A stretch of DNA of 36,116 nt from BTUB01 sp964392765 (GTDB lineage: Bacteria; Babelota; Babeliae; Babelales; Vermiphilaceae). How positions within the stretch are numbered: the stretch's first letter is position 1; the number at the start of each line of letters is the position of its first letter. A model generated the notes under the pieces. That model was not told where the DNA came from and searched no databases. It saw only the letters and a program-made list of their open reading frames with translations. Made by a program: the position numbers and the translations under genes. Below, one piece after another: positions 16,429 to 23,281 of the stretch. The stretch lies in contig CAYMRF010000008.1 in NCBI GenBank assembly GCA_964392765.1, positions 1 to 36,116 on the forward strand. The letters run 5' to 3'.

Positions 16429-17886
16429 TTAAAAAATATAATAGGTCGCAAATAAAAATCGCACGTTACCTACTGGAATGGTATTAACTACATTTCCAAA
16501 GTCATCTAAGGCACCATAGGCTGCGCGTGTGTATTCAACTTCTGTACCAATTACAAATGATTTAATATACCATCGAATGCGTGGTGATGCGCGAAACACT
16601 GTTTTGATATTTGTGCCAATGCCATAGACTGTGATTTCATCGTCAATAGTAGGAATTATCGTTTTGCCGGCACCAATGTTTTTTGCAAAGCCAATGAAGA
16701 GTGCCGGCTCGATAGGACCTTGAAGAATGAGCTCAGACCAAAAAGAAATGGTGCGCAACGGTGCATAGGTTCTACTATCGGTAATCGGATCAACCGTATG
16801 AACCCCATACCCGCCAATCATATCCCAGATAGCCGCGTTTTGCGCGTAACAAAATTTGTTATAGAGAACCACGTTATCGTAGGCAAAACGGGAATATAGA
16901 ATTGCAGAAAACGCATTAAAAGGGTTTACATCCTTATAGTTTTGGTTGCTTACCAAACGGGGCGTGATGCGCATAAAATCGATGCCTGCTCCTATGAATT
17001 GCTGCGAGCAATCCCATTTATAGCGCGCTTGCAAATGCATATCGGGCATGATCGAATCTCTAAAGTATTTATCACCCGGGCCAAGGGGGCCAAAAGGTCG
17101 GGCTCCTACGAAGCCCATAAGTGCGCCTACTACATCAAATTGTTCATTATGATAGACAAATCTAAATTGAGGTGAACGTATATACGGATCGATGGGAGTA
17201 CCGGTGTTAAATGAGATTGTGTCGGGCGCTTCAACGGGAAAATAGATGGGATGCCATGTTTGGCCTGCCCAAAAATCAAAATCTTCTGATTCTAAACATA
17301 AATAGGCATGGCGCATGCGAAAGCTATCAAGCGTATCATCAGTGGTGCCAAAAAAATCTCCTTCGATATAACTTCTGCTTCTAAAACTTCCAACTTCAGG
17401 GCCAAACGCTTCAAAACGAATACGACTTTGAATTGCGTATTCATCAAAATCACCGCGACTATTAATATCCCGACCATTAACGTCGGCTAAGCGATTGAGT
17501 GGAAAAAAAAGAAAATGTCCATCGCGTTCGGTAAAATTTTGACGGGTATCAAAAATACCTTCGGCTTTAACGTAACCGGAAATATCTATTTGAATCGGTA
17601 TTTTATCGATTGCCCACGTGGCTGATTTTATTTCATGATCTAAAACATTTCGGCGCTCAGCGATTACACTAAATTGATCGGCATATAACTGGGTTATAGA
17701 TGTTGAGATTATGAACGTTAAAATAAATCTCCTCCCGTTCGCTTCGAGCGGAGCGCGCAGCGCGAAGTCGAGAAGTCTTTTACTCATTTCTCGACTCGGC
17801 CAAAGCCTTGCTCGAAACGAACGGAAAGAGTCGATTCTTAATGCGGCTACAGATTTTGCAAAAAAGTTTAATATAGTAATTTTCAT
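16429..17886 (-). CDS. DcaP-like outer-membrane porin, signal region carrying a REP element
   Basis: From about residue 68 on this is an outer-membrane barrel: alternating strands, a final Phe (FLFATYYIF), and DcaP-type signatures GYVKAEGIFDTRQ, SRSYIEGDFFG, FRMRHAYL and FWAGQTWHP. DcaP-family porins import small anionic solutes such as dicarboxylates; the substrate here is unknown. It is about 50% identical by eye to the adjacent paralogue ending at 17899. The N-terminus is odd: residues 21-51 are encoded by a 90-base palindromic element (17735-17824) inserted in frame, between the AAGGA-linked ATG at 17886 and the real hydrophobic signal FILTFIISTSITQLYA. Export might begin from this long form or from a start downstream, such as Met34 at 17787. 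If the insertion blocks export the gene is a recent pseudogene, but the barrel frame is intact. Confidence 0.85.
   Translation of the reverse strand: MKITILNFFAKSVAALRIDSFRSFRARLWPSREMSKRLLDFALRAPLEANGRRFILTFIISTSITQLYADQFSVIAERRNVLDHEIKSATWAIDKIPIQIDISGYVKAEGIFDTRQNFTERDGHFLFFPLNRLADVNGRDINSRGDFDEYAIQSRIRFEAFGPEVGSFRSRSYIEGDFFGTTDDTLDSFRMRHAYLCLESEDFDFWAGQTWHPIYFPVEAPDTISFNTGTPIDPYIRSPQFRFVYHNEQFDVVGALMGFVGARPFGPLGPGDKYFRDSIMPDMHLQARYKWDCSQQFIGAGIDFMRITPRLVSNQNYKDVNPFNAFSAILYSRFAYDNVVLYNKFCYAQNAAIWDMIGGYGVHTVDPITDSRTYAPLRTISFWSELILQGPIEPALFIGFAKNIGAGKTIIPTIDDEITVYGIGTNIKTVFRASPRIRWYIKSFVIGTEVEYTRAAYGALDDFGNVVNTIPVGNVRFLFATYYIF
17735..17824. repeat. REP-like palindromic element inside a porin gene
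   Basis: The element runs from CCGTTCG to CGAACGG and holds the nested stem TCGAGAAGTC.../...TTTCTCGA and GCGCGCAGCGCG. It is 90 bases, a multiple of three, so the porin frame is kept. On the minus strand it is followed at once by GGGAGGAGATTTAT, which looks like the ribosome-binding site plus spacer seen before other genes here (compare AAAGGAGATTTATATG at 7426). Confidence 0.75.
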
Positions 17887-17898
17887 ACAATCCTTAAT

Positions 17899-19200
17899 CT
17901 AAAAAACATAATAGGTAGCAAAAAGAAATCGATTATTCGCAACAGGAATCGTGTTTTTAATTCTGCCATGATCATCAGGAGTTCCATATGCAGCGCGAGT
18001 ATATTCGTATTCGATTCCCAAAATAAATGAATTTAAGTACCAGCGCAGTCGTGGCGCTACTCTAAAAACCGTATCAATATCTATGCCAATTCCAAAACGG
18101 CTCACGATAGGTTGCGTTTCAGGAATAATCGTTTTATGTGCGCCTAAATTTTTTGCTACGCCAATAAATAAAGCTGGTTCTAAATATCCTTGTTTAATAA
18201 ATTCTACATACCAAGCTACCGTTTGGAGTGGCACCCATGTGCGCAAATCGGTTAATGGCTGAATAGAGTGTACGGCAATGCCGCCGATAAGCTCGTACGT
18301 TGCAGCATTTTGCGAATACATAAATTTTGAATAGGTAACAAAATCATCATATTCAAAACGTAAGAAAAAATCTGTTGAGATACAAGTGAGACCATAATCT
18401 TCTTTATAATTTAGATTTGATGCTAATCGTGGAATAAGGCGCATCACATCAATGCCAACACCCAAATAATTTAAATCATCAAGCTTAAACTTCGCCATCC
18501 AATAAAAATCGGGCATCATAGCATCGCGAAATACTTTATCGGCACCCCCGGCAAGTCCAAAAGGACGATCGCCTAAAAATCCAACGGATGCAAAAAGAAA
18601 TTCTTTATATTGATCATGATATACTATTCTAAATTGAGGGCAGAGTGCAAAAGGAACCATAGGAATGCCACTATTGAAAGAGATGGTATTGGGCGATTCT
18701 ATGGGAATGCAAATAGGGTGATATGCTTGGCCGGCAAGAAAATCTAAATTTTCAGAAGTAAGTTCAAGATATCCTTCTCGCAAACTAAAGGTATTAACGG
18801 TAGGCTCTGTTCTACCAAAGAAATCCCCTTCAATAAATGCACGGCTTTTAAAACAGCCAATTTCTGGTCCCAGCATCTCAAAATCAAGACGCGATTCAAT
18901 GGCGTATATATCAAAATCGCCTCGCCCATTAATGTCTGCTCCAATCACGTCAGGCAATTTTTCTAGAGGAAAATAAAGGAACTGCCCTGATCTAAGAGCA
19001 AAATTTTGGCGGGTATCAAAAATACCTTCGTTTTTAACGTACCCAAACAATTTCATGTCGATGGGAAATGGTTTATTTGACCACATAAGCTCAAATCGAT
19101 TAAGAATGTTATGCGCTTCGGCAATTTCGCTGAACCTATCAGCTTTGAGAGTAGTAGAAAACAGACCTATAAGAATAATGAAGAGGCTTCTAAAATGCAT
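17899..19200 (-). CDS. DcaP-like outer-membrane porin, intact paralogue
   Basis: The 433-residue protein begins with a normal signal peptide (MHFRSLFIILIGLFSTTLKA) and then follows the same plan as its downstream neighbour: GYVKNEGIFDTRQ, SRAFIEGDFFG, FSLREGYLEL, FLAGQAYHPI, and the terminal strand FLFATYYVF. The two genes are 12 bases apart in the same direction, so they are a tandem duplication and probably one transcript. AAAGGA precedes the ATG, with a small perfect hairpin (19212-19230) immediately upstream. It is expected to sit in the outer membrane as a solute pore. It gives the reference for how the N-terminus of the neighbour should look without its inserted element. Confidence 0.85.
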   Translation of the reverse strand: MHFRSLFIILIGLFSTTLKADRFSEIAEAHNILNRFELMWSNKPFPIDMKLFGYVKNEGIFDTRQNFALRSGQFLYFPLEKLPDVIGADINGRGDFDIYAIESRLDFEMLGPEIGCFKSRAFIEGDFFGRTEPTVNTFSLREGYLELTSENLDFLAGQAYHPICIPIESPNTISFNSGIPMVPFALCPQFRIVYHDQYKEFLFASVGFLGDRPFGLAGGADKVFRDAMMPDFYWMAKFKLDDLNYLGVGIDVMRLIPRLASNLNYKEDYGLTCISTDFFLRFEYDDFVTYSKFMYSQNAATYELIGGIAVHSIQPLTDLRTWVPLQTVAWYVEFIKQGYLEPALFIGVAKNLGAHKTIIPETQPIVSRFGIGIDIDTVFRVAPRLRWYLNSFILGIEYEYTRAAYGTPDDHGRIKNTIPVANNRFLFATYYVF

Positions 19201-19211
19201 GCTATCCTTTT

Positions 19212-19230
19212 ATAAAAGCAGAGCTTTTAT
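19212..19230 (-). promoter_or_regulatory. Hairpin directly upstream of the porin ribosome-binding site
   Basis: ATAAAAGC and GCTTTTAT form a perfect 8-bp stem with a three-base loop. On the minus strand it ends right before AAAAGGATAGC-ATG of the porin gene. It could stabilise the transcript 5' end or hold the site open. Confidence 0.4.
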
Positions 19231-19251
19231 TTTGATGGGTATACCCAAAAT

Positions 19252-19349
19252 GGTTCGATACGATTGCTTGCGCAATCACTCACCACGAACGGGTAAACTC
19301 TGCCTCCGTTCGCCCTGAGTAAAAACCGAAGGTTTTGTATCGAAGGGTG
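19252..19349. repeat. REP-like palindromic element upstream of the porin pair
   Basis: The copy starts GGTTCGATACGATTGC and ends TTTGTATCGAAGGGTG, with an inner CGAACGGG...CCGTTCG pair and CCTGAGT. It shares the ATACGATTGCTT..CGCAATCACTCAC arm with the element in the atp operon at 29894-29984. Confidence 0.75.
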
Positions 19350-19629
19350 CTGAATAATAATAAGTCATTGATATAGCATGTTTTTATAGATATTAGAAGA
19401 AATTATTGCGGAGTGATTTTAGAATATGATAAAGGCCCGCGATGTGCGAACCTTAAAATCTATTATTGTTGATGTTGTCGGTTATATTCATATAGTAAAT
19501 AATCTTTCTGCCCTTCTCAAAAGCTCTTCATGCCTAGCTTATCTCTGGTAGTGTCGTTGTGGCTGAGTCCCTATCCCGGATCATAAGTAGGTATAGAAAG
19601 CGAAACGAGGGGCTATTGTAATTAAGGAA
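19350..19629. other. Intergenic stretch with no recognised gene
   Basis: About 280 bases between the porin-side repeat and the ATPase leader hold no convincing frame on either strand. A weak hairpin (AAGGCCCGC/GCGAACCTT, with two mismatches, about 19434-19456) may be a terminator remnant. The sequence around 19500-19620 is less AT-rich than usual spacer and might be decayed coding DNA or an RNA gene; I cannot identify it. Confidence 0.4.
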
Positions 19630-19674
19630 TTTTCCTTGTAAATTGGAAGTTGAGGTTCCATTTTTCAAGGAAAA
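19630..19674 (+). promoter_or_regulatory. Leader hairpin that covers the ribosome-binding site
   Basis: TTTTCCTTG (19630-19638) pairs perfectly with CAAGGAAAA (19666-19674), and inside it TTGGAA pairs with TTCCA around a GTTGAGG loop. The right arm contains AAGGA, the ribosome-binding site of the ATG at 19677. The fold would therefore hide that site. Confidence 0.55.
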
Positions 19675-19676
19675 TA

Positions 19677-20852
19677 ATGGTTAGAAAAGAGTATTTATCT
19701 CAGATAGAAGAACAATTTTCAGTTCATCCCGTATGTGCCCTTCTTGGGCCTCGCCAGGTAGGAAAGACTACATTAGCGCATGCCTATGTAGAAAAATATT
19801 TTGCCAATGAGAAGGTTCAATTTTTTGATCTGGAAAATCCCATTGATTTACTCAGATTAGAAAATCCGATGATAGCCTTAACTCAAACAAAAGCGACATT
19901 GATTGTTATTGATGAGATTCAAAGGATTCCCGACTTATTTCCTGTTTTAAGAGTATTAGTTGATAAAAAAGATTACGGTAAAAAATTCTTAATTTTGGGA
20001 AGCGCTTCCCGAGATCTTATTAAACAATCATCCGAAACTCTTGCAGGGCGTGTAGGATACATAGAGCTTCCTCCTTTTAGTTTAGCGGAAACAAAAGATA
20101 GCTCTCGTCTATGGTTACGAGGAGGTTTCCCGCTTTCGTATTTAGCAGCAACTGATAGCAAAAGTTATCTATGGCGCCAAAGTTACATTAGGACATTTTT
20201 GGAGCGTGATATTCCTGCGCTTGGTTTTTCTATTCCTCCTGAACAAATTCGCCGATTTTGGCTTATGCTTTCGCATTATCATGGGCAAGTTTTCAATGCG
20301 AGTGAAATAGGTAAATCTTTGGGAATTTCAAATCATACTGCGCGTAATTATCTTGATATTCTGGCCGGAACTTTTATGGTTCGTATTTTAGTGCCTTGGT
20401 TTGAAAATATAGATAAACGTCAAGTGAAAACTCCAAAAATATATTTTAGAGATAGTGGCATCCTAAATACTTTAGTTGGCATTCCTAATGAAAAAGAACT
20501 CCATAATTGGCCACGCTTGGGTACTTTTTGGGAAGCGTTTGCACTAGAGGAAGTTATTCGTACCCTCCAAGCACAAGCGGAAGAATGTTATTTTTGGGGA
20601 ACTCAAGGGCAAGCAGAGCTTGATTTGTTAATTATTAAAAATGGTAAACGGATCGGGTTTGAATTTAAATACTCCGATAGACCGGCTACTACCAGATCAA
20701 TGCATATTGCTTTAAAAGATCTTTCGTTGCACGGGCTGATTATTGTGTACCCAGGAACTGAGATATTTCCGGTTGCTGATAACATTATTGTATGCGGGTT
20801 GGAAGCTATTTCGAAGGGTAAATTTAATCAAACAGGTATTACTTTTGAATAA
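19677..20852 (+). CDS. AAA ATPase with DUF4143 domain
   Basis: The 391-residue protein has an N-terminal AAA_14 ATPase domain, with Walker A GPRQVGKT (24-31), Walker B LIVIDEIQ (75-82) and a sensor-like LILGSASRDLI. A winged-helix segment follows (ASEIGKSLGISNHTARNYL), and the C-terminal DUF4143 part has a PD-(D/E)xK-like site (Asp316 in AELDLLI, then Glu329 and Lys331 in GFEFK). I chose the ATG at 19677 because AAGGAAAATA precedes it. Such proteins are common and often gained by transfer; some are proposed to be linked to restriction or toxin-like functions, but their biochemical role is not settled. A 2H phosphoesterase follows 41 bases downstream in the same direction, so the pair may work together. 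Confidence 0.88.
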   Translation: MVRKEYLSQIEEQFSVHPVCALLGPRQVGKTTLAHAYVEKYFANEKVQFFDLENPIDLLRLENPMIALTQTKATLIVIDEIQRIPDLFPVLRVLVDKKDYGKKFLILGSASRDLIKQSSETLAGRVGYIELPPFSLAETKDSSRLWLRGGFPLSYLAATDSKSYLWRQSYIRTFLERDIPALGFSIPPEQIRRFWLMLSHYHGQVFNASEIGKSLGISNHTARNYLDILAGTFMVRILVPWFENIDKRQVKTPKIYFRDSGILNTLVGIPNEKELHNWPRLGTFWEAFALEEVIRTLQAQAEECYFWGTQGQAELDLLIIKNGKRIGFEFKYSDRPATTRSMHIALKDLSLHGLIIVYPGTEIFPVADNIIVCGLEAISKGKFNQTGITFE

Positions 20853-20893
20853 ATGATTTGGTATTTTTTTTGAGTGTACTTAAGTGAAAAATA

Positions 20894-21490
20894 ATGGCTA
20901 AAAAAACTGAAGTTTATAGTGTTGCAGCGATGCTTTATTCCCCTTCATTTAAAAATAGTTTAGAGGGCGTAGTTAAAACTTCAGGTATTCAAAAAATTTT
21001 AAACAATCCAGAAGATAATCTTATTCTTTGTATTCCTGAGGATTATCACTTTACTATTTCATATATAGAATTTTGCCTCAGTGATTGGGTTACTGATATC
21101 CCTGATAGAATACGGACGGCAATTTTTTCGGCATTAGCAGATAAAAATATTACTTTGCCGTTCAAACGTTTGGCCGTAATTTATAAATATTTTTTCGCCG
21201 AATATGATATGGAAAATTTAAGAGAATTTAAAAATAGCTTGTTAGTTGCGCTACAAAAAGAGTTCCCTCAGGGAATTTTTGGGTTTGAAGAAGAATATTT
21301 TCCTCATATTACTTTAGCTCGTTTTAATATGCCGGCCGAAATACCACGAATTATCACGCGAGAACTCATACAGACTCAGATTAAAAATAAAGAAATTCAA
21401 CAGCCACCTTTTTTGCCGCCTCTTATAATTAACAAGAGTTTGGAACTTAAAATTGGAGTCAAAGTGCAAGAAAGTAACTTTCTAGCCTAA
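20894..21490 (+). CDS. 2H phosphoesterase superfamily protein
   Basis: The 198-residue product has the two HxT signatures of the 2H fold: His52 in YHFTIS and His138 in PHITLAR. Both are spaced as in LigT, 2'-5' RNA ligase-like and cyclic phosphodiesterase proteins. Such enzymes act on 2',3'-cyclic phosphates or 2'-5' linkages in RNA or nucleotides. The first motif lies later than usual (after about 50 residues) and there is an extended C-terminal tail past the second motif. No strong ribosome-binding site is visible upstream, so translation may depend on the preceding ATPase gene. Substrate is unknown. It ends 3 bases from the convergent GerMN-like gene with no terminator between. Confidence 0.72.
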   Translation: MAKKTEVYSVAAMLYSPSFKNSLEGVVKTSGIQKILNNPEDNLILCIPEDYHFTISYIEFCLSDWVTDIPDRIRTAIFSALADKNITLPFKRLAVIYKYFFAEYDMENLREFKNSLLVALQKEFPQGIFGFEEEYFPHITLARFNMPAEIPRIITRELIQTQIKNKEIQQPPFLPPLIINKSLELKIGVKVQESNFLA

Positions 21491-21493
21491 ATC

Positions 21494-22033
21494 TTATTGA
21501 GCAAATCCGCTTATTGGCCATGCATTAGTAAAATCAAGATGCGGATCTTGCAATGGAATTTGATTTACCAAAAATCGCACTTTTTTGATTGAAGAATCGA
21601 TAGCTTTAATTGTTTTGAACAATCCTTCAACTACCATCCATTTTTCATACGTGCTACTTTCTTTATTCCAAGGTGCGCGATCAAATGAAATGATCAATTC
21701 TTGTTTATCAAATGTAATGGTTGCTGATTGCAAGGCAACCTTCTTTTTGGTGATTTTCTCTTCATGCAATAACTGCAACCAACGGCTCACCACCTGCTGC
21801 ATATTGGCTGCTTTATTATCGGAAAGTAATAATGAAACCTGTTCGGTATGCCAACTATTTTGCTGCCAAAAATTTAGAGTTATAGTTTGTTTTTTTGAAG
21901 CCAGTTGGGGTTCTGCAGCAATGGGTTGAGCGGTACTCAGATTAAGAATGATACATTCTTTATGGTAGGCAAACAATAAAAGGCTGAGCATGAATGCGGC
22001 TAAACAAATGAGGAAGTAATTTTTATTATTCAT
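21494..22033 (-). CDS. Membrane-anchored GerMN-like protein (179 aa)
   Basis: A single N-terminal membrane helix (YFLICLAAFMLSLLLFAY, residues 6-23) leads to a short linker and an alpha/beta domain of about 120 residues. That domain resembles GerMN: ITLNFWQQNSWHTEQVSL at its start, a helix, ATITFDKQELIISFDRAPW, a helix VEGLFKTIKAI, then KVRFLVNQIPLQDPHLDFT. GerMN domains occur in spore-germination and envelope proteins and often stand next to cell-wall amidases. Here an amidase-like gene lies two genes upstream on the same strand, which supports an envelope role. A weak AAGAGTTACT precedes the ATG. The assignment is moderate; no catalytic residues are expected for this fold. Confidence 0.55.
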   Translation of the reverse strand: MNNKNYFLICLAAFMLSLLLFAYHKECIILNLSTAQPIAAEPQLASKKQTITLNFWQQNSWHTEQVSLLLSDNKAANMQQVVSRWLQLLHEEKITKKKVALQSATITFDKQELIISFDRAPWNKESSTYEKWMVVEGLFKTIKAIDSSIKKVRFLVNQIPLQDPHLDFTNAWPISGFAQ

Positions 22034-22052
22034 AGTAACTCTTAAGATATTT

Positions 22053-22373
22053 TTAAACTTCGTTCGTCCCGAAGGAGTCCGAAGGACGATTCGAGGGATA
22101 CGAACGATTCAGAATAAACCCTTGCCAACCTTGCGTAGTAAGAATTTCTTTCTTTTTTTTGTTCCAATTTTTAATTTTACGTTCAGCTTCTAAGGCTTCT
22201 GAGCGGCTTGCGAACTCTTCAACAAAAACTAACATTACCGGTAATCTTTTTGCTGTGTACCCTTCATAACTGCCTGCTTCATGTTCGGCTATTCTTTTTT
22301 CCAAATTATCAGTATGTCCGGTATAAAAAGATCCATCATTGCATTTAAGTATATATACATAAAATGTTAACAT
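22053..22373 (-). CDS. GIY-YIG nuclease-domain protein, C-terminus from a repeat element
   Basis: The 106-residue product is a small stand-alone GIY-YIG protein of the UPF0213/YhbQ type. It shows YVYIL (residues 5-9), FYTG (17-20), Arg in NLEKRIAEH, and the catalytic Glu in EALEAERKIKNW, so the active site looks complete. The GIY-YIG fold cuts DNA one strand at a time. The last 17 residues (RSYPSNRPSDSFGTNEV) are encoded by a palindromic element that starts at 22106, so the natural stop has been replaced. A second, inverted copy lies 17 bases upstream of the start codon. The gene thus lies inside a pair of inverted repeats, as in a small transposon or a REP-associated transposase gene. Whether it acts on these repeats is a hypothesis. 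Confidence 0.85.
   Translation of the reverse strand: MLTFYVYILKCNDGSFYTGHTDNLEKRIAEHEAGSYEGYTAKRLPVMLVFVEEFASRSEALEAERKIKNWNKKKKEILTTQGWQGFILNRSYPSNRPSDSFGTNEV
22061..22106. repeat. REP-like palindrome, left copy beside GIY-YIG gene
   Basis: A 46-base unit, CGTTCGTCCCGAAGGAGTCC then GAAGGACGATTCGAGGGATA then CGAACG. It is identical base for base to 22500-22545 and inverted relative to 22391-22433. It overlaps the 3' end of the nuclease gene. Confidence 0.9.
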
Positions 22374-22390
22374 AATAATTCTTTACTTGT

Positions 22391-22433
22391 GTTTCGTATC
22401 CCTCGAATCGCTTTGCTCCCTCGGGACGAACGG
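22391..22433. repeat. REP-like palindrome, inverted copy beside GIY-YIG gene
   Basis: Reverse-complemented, it reads CCGTTCGTCCCGAGGGAGCA... and ends GATTCGAGGGATACGAAAC. The outer arms match the 46-base unit, but the central loop differs (GGGAGCAAAGCGA in place of AGGAGTCCGAAGGACGA). Compensating arms with variable loop are what a selected fold would show. Confidence 0.85.
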
Positions 22434-22499
22434 ATTTAAATTTTTGCATTTCTATAGAGTCAACAAGCGTATCAGTAGGTTTAAACTTCTTTTTGTACA

Positions 22500-22545
22500 C
22501 GTTCGTCCCGAAGGAGTCCGAAGGACGATTCGAGGGATACGAACG
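22500..22545. repeat. REP-like palindrome, exact direct copy
   Basis: This copy is identical to 22061-22106 over all 46 bases. Both copies also have TTTAAACTTC close upstream (22053-22062 and 22480-22489). It lies 4 bases past the stop of the amidase-like gene. Confidence 0.9.
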
Positions 22546-22549
22546 TTTT

Positions 22550-23281
22550 TCATCGAGTATTTATTATGGTTGCAATTCCATTTACTAAAGTTTGGCAATA
22601 ATTGCGCCATTCAGATCTATTTTTTAATCCGATTTCAATGCCAATCGCCGGAGCTTTAATACCAATCAATGGTTTAAAAGGTAGAGCGTAAATGCCTTGG
22701 ACTACCCATGAATTATTTTTTTCAAAAGCGTGTTTTAGTTCTTGGCCCCAATTGGTAGATTGCTTTTGATTAAGCAGATAAATTTTATCAAAGGGAAAAA
22801 AGCTTAAGCCTGAATCTTTAGCAATAAAATTATCACCATAGGAAAATTGATAAAGATATACCCGAGGCTTTGTCTCAGTTTCTGCAAACGCATGAATGCT
22901 GATATAGCAATCAACATCAAGTTTATTGGCAAAGTTTGCATTTTGAAGTGGAGTAACTGTTTCTGTTGCGGTGCGATTGAGTAAGATTTTTATGTTGGGG
23001 TATTGTGCGAGCAATAATTGTTTAATGGTCTGCGCAATCTCAAAGGTAATGGCGCTCTCAAAGCTATCATCAATACTGCGGCCTGGATGCGCAGTGTCTC
23101 CACTTGCTTCTAGTAAGAGCACGAATGGTTTTTGGGGTGGCGCATTAAAGAGCCATGCATGATTCATGCAGGGTATGAATAAAAATATAAATAATAATGC
23201 GTCCTTCGATACGCTGCTTACAGCGGCGGATTTCATCCTGAGCTTGTCGAAGGATAGGATGTGTGGTGCTTTTATCTGCAT
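22550..23281 (-). CDS. Amidase_3-like cell-wall hydrolase with altered zinc site and repeat-derived N-terminus
   Basis: The 243-residue frame matches N-acetylmuramoyl-L-alanine amidases, which cut the peptide from peptidoglycan in the periplasm. Visible parts are the first strand KPFVLLLEASGD, a helix with SFESAITFEIAQTIKQLL, the arginine strand IKILLNRTATETVTPLQNAN, and SIHA with the zinc His, then the C-terminal Glu strand IGIEIGLKNRSEW. The first zinc His, normally in DAGHGG, is replaced: EASGDTAHP has no His at that place. This may be a weak or inactive form. Residues 9-28 (LSFDKLRMKSAAVSSVSKDA) are encoded by a palindromic element, placed in front of the hydrophobic signal LLFIFLFIPC. 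The start overlaps the recD2 stop by 10 bases, so coupling is likely. An internal ATG at 23236 is an alternative start. Confidence 0.65.
   Translation of the reverse strand: MQIKAPHILSFDKLRMKSAAVSSVSKDALLFIFLFIPCMNHAWLFNAPPQKPFVLLLEASGDTAHPGRSIDDSFESAITFEIAQTIKQLLLAQYPNIKILLNRTATETVTPLQNANFANKLDVDCYISIHAFAETETKPRVYLYQFSYGDNFIAKDSGLSFFPFDKIYLLNQKQSTNWGQELKHAFEKNNSWVVQGIYALPFKPLIGIKAPAIGIEIGLKNRSEWRNYCQTLVNGIATIINTR
23200..23256. repeat. REP-like palindrome inside the amidase-like gene
   Basis: It runs GCGTCCTTCGATACGCTGC to ATCCTGAGCTTGTCGAAGGATA. The CCTTCGATACG / CGAAGGA arms and the CCTGAGCTTGTCGAAGG core belong to the same family as the other elements. The widespread translated form SFDKLRM arises from it. 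Confidence 0.8.

Noticed and set aside
22387..22659. Plus-strand 90-residue frame
   Set aside because: It spans two palindromes and the end of the amidase-like gene and shows no domain.
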